The notes: generated by a model from the letters alone, not told the origin. A stretch of DNA of 35,855 nt from an uncultured Clostridia bacterium (GCA_947630775.1 CANRIY010000002.1:1-35855); one strand, 5' to 3'; positions 9,588 to 17,306 are shown, numbered from the stretch's first letter. Program-made: numbers and translations.

Positions 9588-9773
9588 ATGGAGACGAAAA
9601 TGTGCGTCCTCGACGACGAAAAAGAGTGCGACGGGTGTCTCGAATGCATGGTTTGCGATCTGGATCCCCGAAAAATCTGCGATAACTGCGGCAAATGTCT
9701 CGACATCAAGGAATTTGCGACCATCAAGATCGACAAGATCATCACAGATCCCGATTACGGTAAAAAGGTCTGA
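9588..9773 (+). CDS. 61-aa cysteine-rich protein (probable metal or Fe-S binding)
   Basis: CDGCLECMVC and CDNCGKC clusters (8 Cys in 61 aa), good promoter and RBS. Confidence 0.75.
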   Translation: METKMCVLDDEKECDGCLECMVCDLDPRKICDNCGKCLDIKEFATIKIDKIITDPDYGKKV

Positions 9774-10968
9774 ATGACCCCGCATAGACGGATGAAACGA
9801 TCCCTTCGACTTCCATTCCATCGTCGGAATACGAAACGTTGCGCTCCGTGATGAGCGGGCGGACGGCGCCGTAGGAAGCCATCTTTTCATAGGGAATGAA
9901 GAGCTTTACGCGGATAAATTCATCTTTAAGGGCGTCGAAGATGTGTTTTTTGAGCTTTTCGAGCCCCAAACCCGCCTGTGCGGAGATGCAAACGACGTCA
10001 CGGGGGAAGCGGTCGGTGTCCTTCACAAGGTCGCATTTGTTCATGACGACGAGGTAGGGGGCCGAAAATCCGAGGTCTTGCAGCGTCGAAAGCGTTGTTT
10101 TCAGCTGCATCTCGTACTCACCCGCGGCATCGCAGACGATGAGGGCAAGATCGCAATTCAAGGCGCTCTCCAGCGTAGATTTGAAAGCTTTGATCAGGTG
10201 ATGGGGAAGGCTCTGCAAAAATCCGACGGTATCGACGAGCAAAAAGGGAACGCCTTCGATCTCGAATCCCCGCGCGGTTGGATCGAGCGTCGCAAAGAGC
10301 GCGTTTTTCACAAAGACATCCGCGCCCGTAAGGGCATTCAAGAGCGTGGATTTCCCGGTATTCGTATATCCCACGAGCGCGATCGTTTTGACGCGTTCTT
10401 TTTTTCTGCGCTCGACCTGCAGCGCACGCCTTTGTTCGGTCTCCTTGAGCTTTTCCTCGAGCGCACGGATGCGCTCACGGATATGCCGCCTGTCTGTCTC
10501 GAGTTTCGTTTCACCGGGGCCGCGCGTCCCGATCCCGCCTCCGAGACGGGAAAGCGCCTCGCCCTTGCCTTTGAGACGCGGATAAATGTATTTGAGCTGG
10601 GCGAGTTCCACTTGGATCTTTCCCTCGCTGCTCTGGGCGCGAAGAGCAAAAATGTCGAGGATGAGCGTCGTCCTGTCGATGACTTTGCGGTGGTCGAGCG
10701 CCTTCGAGATATTCAGAGTCTGGGAAGGGGAGAGCTCCCCGTTGAAGAGGACGGTGAGTTCCAGCCCTTCAAGCCGCTCTTTGAGCTCTAAAAGTTTTCC
10801 CTCCCCGATATAAGTCGCGGGATTGACTTCTCGGATATTCTGGTAGATCGTACCCGCATATTCCGCGCCCGCGCTCTCGATCAAAGAGAGGATCTCCGCA
10901 TGCAGAACATCCGAATTCGGCCCTTCGACGGGTTGGATCACATAGATGATCTCGGGTTTTTCCGTCAC
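9742..10968 (-). CDS. hflX: GTPase HflX (GTG start)
   Basis: RLGGGIGTRGPGETKLETDRRHIRERI, GYTNTGKSTLLNALTGADV, DTVGFLQSLPHHLIKAFKSTLE. Confidence 0.95.
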   Translation of the reverse strand: MTEKPEIIYVIQPVEGPNSDVLHAEILSLIESAGAEYAGTIYQNIREVNPATYIGEGKLLELKERLEGLELTVLFNGELSPSQTLNISKALDHRKVIDRTTLILDIFALRAQSSEGKIQVELAQLKYIYPRLKGKGEALSRLGGGIGTRGPGETKLETDRRHIRERIRALEEKLKETEQRRALQVERRKKERVKTIALVGYTNTGKSTLLNALTGADVFVKNALFATLDPTARGFEIEGVPFLLVDTVGFLQSLPHHLIKAFKSTLESALNCDLALIVCDAAGEYEMQLKTTLSTLQDLGFSAPYLVVMNKCDLVKDTDRFPRDVVCISAQAGLGLEKLKKHIFDALKDEFIRVKLFIPYEKMASYGAVRPLITERNVSYSDDGMEVEGIVSSVYAGSFRPFYRNRDL

Positions 10969-12029
10969 GTTTCGTCCTCCGTCCTGTGCAGTTTCACTTT
11001 CCCCGCAACGGAGCGGCGGTTGTCCTCCGTGATCGCGGCATAGTGCTTCCGCGTCGTATTCACGTCCTTGTGCCCCAAAACGTCGGCCACAATATAAATA
11101 TCGCCCGTTTCACGGTAGAGCGCCGTGCCGTAGGTGGAGCGCAACTTATGCGGCGTGATCTTTTTGAGCGGCGAGACGATCTTCGCATATTTTTTGACAA
11201 GATTTTCGACCGCACGGACGGTGATCCTGCGGTATTGCATCGATAAAAAGAGGGGTGAAGGGGTCTCCTTCGGGACGCGCGGATCTCCTTTTTTCTGTTC
11301 TAAATAGGCGAGAAGGGCATCCGCGACTTCATCCGAAAAGTATAAAATTGCATGACTGCCGCCCTTGCGGGTCACGACAAACGAGTTATTCGAAAAATCA
11401 AGATTCTCGTTATTGAGGCCGACAAGCTCGGAAATACGGATCCCTGTGCCCAAAAACAGAGTTAAAATCGCCGTATCACGCACCTTTGTGCGTTCATGGT
11501 AGCCGCTCGCATGGGGCGGAAGGCCCGATCCGAGCTCCGCAGTATCCAAAAGGTCGGAGATCTCATCGTTTTCAAGGCGGATGATCTCCTTTTCGTGTAG
11601 CTTGGGCGTGGCGACCTTGGAGGGGTTATTGACGCCGATGAGCCCCTTGTTGAAGAAAAACTTGAAGAGGGAACGGACGGTACAGAGCTTGCGCGCCTTG
11701 GCGCGTTCATCGCAGGAGAGATGTTTTTCCCCAAACGAATAGTGGGAGAGATAGGAGAGGAAGATCTCAATGTCGGTATCCGTGACCGTTTCAAGGTCCT
11801 CGAGATTGATCTCGCGGACCGCTTTCCCGTGAAATTTCTTTTTGGAGAGAAAATCAAAAAAGATCCTGAGGTCGTAGGCGTAGTTGAGACGGGTAAGCGT
11901 GCTCGTGCGCGGTTCGATGCCGCGGAAAAAATCCTCGCAAAAATCGGGAAGATCGGAGAGGAGTTCATCGATCTTGTCGAGATTCCTTAAATTGCGTTCC
12001 TGATAGTAATTCGCATTTTTGACTGCCAT
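10965..12029 (-). CDS. Tyrosine recombinase, XerS-like
   Basis: RDTAILTLFLGTGIRISELVGLNNENLDF, ITPHKLRSTYGTAL, VLGHKDVNTTRKHYA give the R-H-R-H-Y set; long N-terminal SAM-like domain like the single-recombinase XerS type. Overlaps the hflX start by 4 nt. Confidence 0.88.
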   Translation of the reverse strand: MAVKNANYYQERNLRNLDKIDELLSDLPDFCEDFFRGIEPRTSTLTRLNYAYDLRIFFDFLSKKKFHGKAVREINLEDLETVTDTDIEIFLSYLSHYSFGEKHLSCDERAKARKLCTVRSLFKFFFNKGLIGVNNPSKVATPKLHEKEIIRLENDEISDLLDTAELGSGLPPHASGYHERTKVRDTAILTLFLGTGIRISELVGLNNENLDFSNNSFVVTRKGGSHAILYFSDEVADALLAYLEQKKGDPRVPKETPSPLFLSMQYRRITVRAVENLVKKYAKIVSPLKKITPHKLRSTYGTALYRETGDIYIVADVLGHKDVNTTRKHYAAITEDNRRSVAGKVKLHRTEDET

Positions 12030-12035
12030 GGAAAG

Positions 12036-12064
12036 AGTATAGCACGAACAAGGGAAAAAGTCAA
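12036..12064 (-). promoter_or_regulatory. Recombinase promoter, predicted leaderless
   Basis: Minus strand TTGACT (12059-12064), 17 nt, TATACT (12036-12041); ATG begins at 12029, about where the transcription start is expected. Confidence 0.65.
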
Positions 12065-12135
12065 TTTTGCGAATAGTTAAATGGGGGAATTTTCGAAAAA
12101 TTTTCGGATGTAAAACCCGAAAGGGGAGTTTTTAC

Positions 12136-12164
12136 TTGACAAGCGTATCGTTTTTTGATAAAGT
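12136..12164 (+). promoter_or_regulatory. Promoter of a putative small structured RNA
   Basis: TTGACA (12136-12141), 17 nt, TAAAGT (12159-12164). Confidence 0.55.
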
Positions 12165-12165
12165 A

Positions 12166-12254
12166 AAGACGAGAACCGAGGTAGGTTGTTAGGTTCCCGT
12201 CTTGGTGAGCCGTTGCGTGGTTGTGAGCCTTTGTGCAACGGCTCCGTCTTTTTG
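12166..12254 (+). ncRNA. Putative small RNA with two strong hairpins
   Basis: Hairpin 1 12166-12177/12192-12203 (11 pairs, one mismatch, 14-nt loop); hairpin 2 12207-12216/12235-12244 (10 perfect pairs) followed by CGTCTTTTTG; own promoter; no ORF. Confidence 0.6.
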
Positions 12255-12266
12255 TCCGCTTTTCGC

Positions 12267-12377
12267 TTACGCTGTCATTTCAAGCAAGACTTTCACGATT
12301 TCCTCAGCCGTGAGACCCTGCTTTTGAAGTGACAAAATGAGCTTCCTGAGTTCAGATGTTGCCATTTCTTCGTCCAT
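12267..12377 (-). CDS. Unannotated 36-aa micro-ORF MDEEMATSELRKLILSLQKQGLTAEEIVKVLLEMTA
   Basis: Own promoter and SD-like AGGTAGGTAAAGG before the ATG; translated by hand; absent from the supplied ORF track (below its length cut-off). Confidence 0.6.
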   Translation of the reverse strand: MDEEMATSELRKLILSLQKQGLTAEEIVKVLLEMTA

Positions 12378-12403
12378 GTCCTTTACCTACCTTTAATAAT
12401 TTC

Positions 12404-12430
12404 AAGTGTAAGGCTCTGCGCCTTACACTT
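12404..12430 (-). promoter_or_regulatory. 5'-UTR hairpin of the micro-ORF transcript
   Basis: AAGTGTAAGGC / GCCTTACACTT, perfect 11-bp arms, 5-nt loop. Confidence 0.6.
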
Positions 12431-12439
12431 CTTAATTGA

Positions 12440-12468
12440 AGCATATCACAGCACGAGAGAAAAGTCAA
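12440..12468 (-). promoter_or_regulatory. Promoter of the 36-aa micro-ORF
   Basis: Minus strand TTGACT (12463-12468), 17 nt, TATGCT (12440-12445). Confidence 0.65.
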
Positions 12469-12554
12469 GTGCCGCGGCTGCGCGGTGGAGATTTTCGGAG
12501 CGTAGCGAAGAAAATACAACCGCTTGGCACTTTACTTTTCGGTAGGGCTGTGAT
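12445..12554. repeat. 110-bp imperfect palindrome
   Basis: Arms 12445-12473 and 12526-12554: ATCACAGC/GCTGTGAT 8/8, a 6-nt unpaired block, then GAAAAGTCAAGTGCC vs GAAAAGTAAAGTGCC 14/15; inner GCGGT/ACCGC and ATTTTC/GAAAAT pairs. Confidence 0.75.
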
Positions 12555-12644
12555 AATTGGTTCTCCGTTCATCTGCAAATAGTGCTTTATTTTATCTAAA
12601 TTTACCTAAATTATAAAATTCCTAAAAAATTTTTCTTAAAACTC

Positions 12645-12673
12645 TTGACATGCATAGGGGAATGTGATACACT
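12645..12673 (+). promoter_or_regulatory. Predicted sigma-A promoter with no assigned product
   Basis: TTGACA (12645-12650), 17 nt, TACACT (12668-12673), AT-rich upstream. Confidence 0.55.
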
Positions 12674-12677
12674 TAGA

Positions 12678-12709
12678 ACTATTCGCAAAATGCTTCTTTT
12701 ACGAATAGT
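12678..12709. other. Candidate tyrosine-recombinase (dif-like) site or operator
   Basis: ACTATTCGCAAAA - TGCTTC - TTTTACGAATAGT: 13-bp arms (12/13), 6-bp centre; 14-bp arm repeated exactly at 12065-12078. Confidence 0.45.
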
Positions 12710-12991
12710 AATGGGGTAAAAAGGGGTATTTTGGACGTTTTTTTCGATAATTTATTGAATTTGCTTCTAAAATGCGATTTTCGCAAAAATACCGACGGAC
12801 GATTGATTGATTTTTTTATCTGCTTTTGTGACGCCGTATTTTGCAAAATTGCGCCGACGATTCCTGTAGCACTTTTTCCGAAATTGTATCAAAAAAATCC
12901 GCGTGGTTTTGCAGGAATCATTTGCGGATCTTTTTTTATAATGTTTTGCCATATTATTTTTGCGTTTCGGTCGATGCATTTATCAACCAAA

Positions 12992-13028
12992 TACTATGTC
13001 AGACATACTAATTATGTCAGACATAGTA
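12992..13028. repeat. Paired TACTATGTCAGACATA quasi-palindromes
   Basis: TACTATGTCAGACATA (12992-13007) and TATGTCAGACATAGTA (13013-13028); related copy at 3771-3789. Confidence 0.6.
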
Positions 13029-14849
13029 CTTGGAGACGATCCCGTAGGAATGCGGCTTGATCTGATATTCCGACGAAAAAATCTCGCCTGAGATGTGCTC
13101 TTTCCATGTTCCGCTGCATTTCAGGCCGTAGGAACAGGTGCCGCAGTTCACAAAAATATATGCGCTTTCCGTTTTCGTCCTGCGGGAAAAGACAATGAGC
13201 CCCGTATCCGCATAGACTTCCGCATATTCGCCTTCGGCAAAGACATGTTTCAATTCTTCTGTGCGGATCTTGCCGAGTTTTGCGTAAAAGTCATGCAGAT
13301 CGGCGTCGATTTTGTCCCACGGAAAGCATGTGCGGCAGAACGGATCCCTGTATCCTTCCATTCCCGCTTCGTCGCCGTAATAGATACACGGCACCCCGGG
13401 GAGCGTAAATTGCAGTACCGCCGCGGTTTTCAGCATTTCTTTTGCCTTTTGAAGCGTTTCATTGTCCATGCGGAGCCGCGCCATTTCCTCCTTGTCCGAA
13501 CACTCCGTTCCGCCGAATACGGTCAGAATGCGGGGTGTATCGTGCGATCCGAGGATGTTCATGAGCGAGTCGAGCGTCTGCTTCGGATAATTGTCGACGA
13601 GCATCGCGATCGTCTCCCGTAGCATGTAAGTCATTCCCGTCTGTACGAAATTGATGATCGCGTCCTTCAGGGGATAATTCATGACGCTGTCGAGCTCAAA
13701 TCCCTGCAAATATTGCCTGCGGACGTCGTAAGAGATCTTGTTGGACGCGTCCTCCCAGACTTCGCCGATGATCACGGCGTCGGGATCTTCGGATTTGACG
13801 GTCTCCCGTACCGATTTCAGGAAAAAATCGGGAAGTTCATCCGCAACGTCGAGGCGGTATCCGCCGATCCCGTGCCGCAGCCAGTGGCGGATGACGCCGT
13901 TTTCGCCCAAAATAAAGTTTTGGTAGGAGGGTGAGCTTTCGTTGATCTCGGGAAGAATTTGGATCCCCCACCAGCAGTCGTAATCATAGGGAAACTCCCG
14001 AAAACGGTACCAATCCGCATACGGAGAATTTTTGGACTGAAAGGCGCCGACGCTGTCGTAGGTTCCATATTTGTTGAAATAGCGGCTGTTGTCCCCCGTA
14101 TGGTTGAACACGCCGTCTAAAATCACGCGGATGCCGAGCGCTTTCGCCTCTTCCACGAGACGGTCGAAGTCCTCCTCCGTACCGAGAAGCGGATCGACGC
14201 GCAGATAGTCGCCCGTATCGTAGCGGTGGTTGGAATACGCCTCGAAGATGGGGTTGAAATAGATCGCCGTGACGCCGAGATCTTTGAGATACGGCAGTTT
14301 CTCACGTACGCCGTTGAAATTTCCGCCGAAAAAATCGTTGTTGAGGATCTTTCCCGCCTCGTTCGGGCGAAAAGAAGGAAGTCCGCCCCAGTCCTCGCGC
14401 AGGATCTTTCCGTCGGACACGGGATAATTCCCCTCGCCGCGGCAGAAACGGTCGGGGAAGATCTGATACATCACCCCGCCCTTGAACCAGTCGGGCGTTG
14501 CATAATCTTCGTCGAAGACCGTGATCTGCCAGTCGGTCCCGTTCCCGTCCGTCGTTCCCGATCTCAGATTTCCGCATTTGAAAGGGATCCCATCCAGAAG
14601 AAAGTAATAAAAATACAGCCCGACCTCATGAAAAACAAGGCGGATAGAAAAATCTTCCTCCCTTTTTTTCATGGAAAGCTCTACGGGTGGCTCCTCGTTC
14701 CGCCATAGGATCAGCGTACAAGTTTGAGCGGAGAATGTAGATTCTCCGCTTTCCCTGTGATATATGTTGAGGGTGAGTTCGCTTTCCCGTGCGATCGCCC
14801 CCCGAATGCTCTTGCATGCTCTATTGAGCGGGTCGTAATAGTAGCTCAT
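13017..14849 (-). CDS. Glycoside hydrolase family 13 (alpha-amylase/neopullulanase type)
   Basis: GGVMYQIFPDRF, VILDGVFNHTG, GYRLDVADELP, IIGEVWED, GSHDTPRI motifs. Confidence 0.9.
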   Translation of the reverse strand: MSYYYDPLNRACKSIRGAIARESELTLNIYHRESGESTFSAQTCTLILWRNEEPPVELSMKKREEDFSIRLVFHEVGLYFYYFLLDGIPFKCGNLRSGTTDGNGTDWQITVFDEDYATPDWFKGGVMYQIFPDRFCRGEGNYPVSDGKILREDWGGLPSFRPNEAGKILNNDFFGGNFNGVREKLPYLKDLGVTAIYFNPIFEAYSNHRYDTGDYLRVDPLLGTEEDFDRLVEEAKALGIRVILDGVFNHTGDNSRYFNKYGTYDSVGAFQSKNSPYADWYRFREFPYDYDCWWGIQILPEINESSPSYQNFILGENGVIRHWLRHGIGGYRLDVADELPDFFLKSVRETVKSEDPDAVIIGEVWEDASNKISYDVRRQYLQGFELDSVMNYPLKDAIINFVQTGMTYMLRETIAMLVDNYPKQTLDSLMNILGSHDTPRILTVFGGTECSDKEEMARLRMDNETLQKAKEMLKTAAVLQFTLPGVPCIYYGDEAGMEGYRDPFCRTCFPWDKIDADLHDFYAKLGKIRTEELKHVFAEGEYAEVYADTGLIVFSRRTKTESAYIFVNCGTCSYGLKCSGTWKEHISGEIFSSEYQIKPHSYGIVSKYYV

Positions 14850-14852
14850 TCC

Positions 14853-17276
14853 TTATTTCAGAGGTTTCAGATCCCAGATCCTCGTCGCATAATCCCTTAC
14901 GCTTCTGTCTGCGGAGAAATAGCCCGCGCCCGCGATGTTATTGAGGGATTTTCTGTTCCATGAGACAGGATCGTTGCGGTAAAGTTTCGTCATGCTGTTT
15001 TGCGTCTGCACATAAGAATCATAATCGGCGAGGCACATATAGGGATCCGCAACGGGCGAGTTGCGCAAGAGATAGTTGGCGATATCCGCAAAGGAACAGC
15101 CGTTGAACCCGACAATGAGCGATTCAATGATCTGCCGCATGGCGTAATTTTGGTTGTAATAAGCGCTGGAATTGTATCCCCCGCTCCAGATCTGTTTGAC
15201 TTCATCCGATTTGAGGCCGAAAATGAAGATGTTATCGGGCCCGACGCGCTCCGCCATTTCCACATTCGCGCCGTCCAGCGTGCCGATCGTGAGCGCACCG
15301 TTGATCATGAACTTCATGTTGCCCGTACCGCTCGCTTCCTTTCCCGCAAGAGAGATCTGTTCGGAGATCTCGGATGCGGGCATCAGTTTTTCGGACATCG
15401 TGACATTGTAGTTTTCCATGTAGACGACATTGAGCTTTTCGTTGATCTTGGGATGTTTTGCGATATCCGCCGCGAGGTAGCAGATGAGCTTGATGATCTG
15501 CTTCGCCATATCGTACCCCGCAGCCGCCTTTGCGCCGAAAATATACGTCTTGGGCTGGACGTCGAGGTCGGGATCTTCCCGCAAAGCGTTGTATTCGCTG
15601 ATGATATGGAGAACATTCAGAAGCTGCCGCTTATATTCGTGCATCCGCTTCGCCTGAACGTCAAAGAGCGTGTTCGGGTCGATGACAGCGCCCTGATAAT
15701 TCCTCGCGTAGGCGGCGAACTGCTCCTTTTTGATGCGCTTGATCTCGCCGAGACGTTTCAGAACGCTCTCGTCATTTTCAAATTTCTTGAGATCCGCAAG
15801 TTTTGCCGCATCTTTTACATACCCCTCCCCGATACAGTCGTTGAGGAGCGCGCAGAGCTCGGGATTGGACTGGTTGAGCCACCTTCTGTGCGCGATGCCG
15901 TTCGTCACGTTGCAGAACTTTTCGGGGGTATATTCGTAGAAATCGTGGAAAATGCTGTCTTTGATGATCTGGCTGTGCAGTTCCGATACGCCGTTGACGC
16001 TGTGCGAGCCGACAACGCAGAGATTTGCCATGCGTACGGTATTATGCGAAAGGATCGCCATACGGGAGATCCTGTTCCAGTCCCCCGGGAATCTGTGCCA
16101 GAGGTCATCGCAGAAGCGGCGGTTGATCTCTTTCAGGATCCCGTAAATACGGGGCAAGCGGCGGGCGATCAGATCTTCTGCCCACGTTTCGAGCGCTTCC
16201 GCCATGACCGTATGGTTTGTGTAGGCACAGGTCGCCGTCGTGATATTCCATGCGTCGTCCCAGCCGTAATAATTTTCATCGACAAGAATGCGCATGAGCT
16301 CGGGGATGGCAAGCGCGGGATGGGTATCGTTGATATGGATCGCCGCCATCGACGGAAGCAAATTCAGAGACCCGTAACGGCGTTTGTGATCTGCAACGAT
16401 GCATTGCAAAGACGCCGAAACGAGGAAATATTGCTGTTTCAGGCGCAGAGACTTTCCCTCGTAGTGATTATCGGAGGGATAGAGAACTTTGGAGATGAGC
16501 TGTGCGTCGCTGTCGTCGCGCATGACGGCTTCGTAGTTCCCCTGCGAGAACAGCTGCATATCGAATTTCTGGACGGCACGGGAACGCCACAGGCGGAGAA
16601 TGCTCACCGCTTCGGAGTCCTTCCCCGAGACCATCATATCGCATGCGATCGCCTCCACTTCCCTCGCGTTGTGGTATACCGTCTCCATGCCGTGATCCGT
16701 CCATTTTTCTTCGAGTTCTCCGTCGAAGCGGACGATAAACTGCTTATCCGAACGTTGCGTCAGCCATGCCTCGCCGCCGGGGAGCCAAACGTCGGGCAGT
16801 TCCATCTGCCAGCCGTCCACGATCTTCTGCTTGAAAAGCCCGTACTGATAGCAGATCGAAAAGCCCATCGCGGGATAGTTCTGCGTTGCAAGCCCGTCGA
16901 GGAAGCATGCGGCAAGCCTGCCGAGCCCCCCGTTTCCGAGCCCCGCGTCCGGTTCCTCTTCATAGAGATCGTCTAAACTAAGATTGAAATGCTTGAGCGC
17001 ACCCTCGAGCGGCTTTCCGATCCCGAGATTATAGATGCTGTTTTTGAGCGAGCGGCCCAAAAGAAATTCCATGCAGAGATAATAGACGCGTTTCGCCTTC
17101 GCCGCCTTGATCTTCAGATGAAATTTCTGGCGCTTTTCGAGCATGATATCCCGCACGCTCATCACGACAGCTTTATAGATCTGCTCTCTTGTCGCCTCCT
17201 GCGGGCCCACGCCGAAATAGCGTGTGAGCTTGCCCGCGATCAGGCGTTCCGCTTCCTGTTCGGTTAATTTCGCCAT
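14853..17276 (-). CDS. glgP: Glycogen/starch phosphorylase
   Basis: YYLCMEFLLGRSLKN, GLGNGGLGRLAACFLDGLAT, EASGTGNMKFMINGALTIGTLDGANVEM. Confidence 0.96.
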   Translation of the reverse strand: MAKLTEQEAERLIAGKLTRYFGVGPQEATREQIYKAVVMSVRDIMLEKRQKFHLKIKAAKAKRVYYLCMEFLLGRSLKNSIYNLGIGKPLEGALKHFNLSLDDLYEEEPDAGLGNGGLGRLAACFLDGLATQNYPAMGFSICYQYGLFKQKIVDGWQMELPDVWLPGGEAWLTQRSDKQFIVRFDGELEEKWTDHGMETVYHNAREVEAIACDMMVSGKDSEAVSILRLWRSRAVQKFDMQLFSQGNYEAVMRDDSDAQLISKVLYPSDNHYEGKSLRLKQQYFLVSASLQCIVADHKRRYGSLNLLPSMAAIHINDTHPALAIPELMRILVDENYYGWDDAWNITTATCAYTNHTVMAEALETWAEDLIARRLPRIYGILKEINRRFCDDLWHRFPGDWNRISRMAILSHNTVRMANLCVVGSHSVNGVSELHSQIIKDSIFHDFYEYTPEKFCNVTNGIAHRRWLNQSNPELCALLNDCIGEGYVKDAAKLADLKKFENDESVLKRLGEIKRIKKEQFAAYARNYQGAVIDPNTLFDVQAKRMHEYKRQLLNVLHIISEYNALREDPDLDVQPKTYIFGAKAAAGYDMAKQIIKLICYLAADIAKHPKINEKLNVVYMENYNVTMSEKLMPASEISEQISLAGKEASGTGNMKFMINGALTIGTLDGANVEMAERVGPDNIFIFGLKSDEVKQIWSGGYNSSAYYNQNYAMRQIIESLIVGFNGCSFADIANYLLRNSPVADPYMCLADYDSYVQTQNSMTKLYRNDPVSWNRKSLNNIAGAGYFSADRSVRDYATRIWDLKPLK

Positions 17277-17306
17277 AGTTTGTGTGTTGTCTCCTGCTGA
17301 AAAAAG

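Noticed and set aside
12767-12979. 70-aa basic minus-strand ORF
   Set aside because: Low-complexity Lys/Arg/Asn translation of an AT-rich intergenic stretch with no convincing RBS or promoter.
15000-16976. 658-aa plus-strand ORF
   Set aside because: Exactly antisense to glgP, whose protein is unmistakable; a shadow ORF of biased codon usage.
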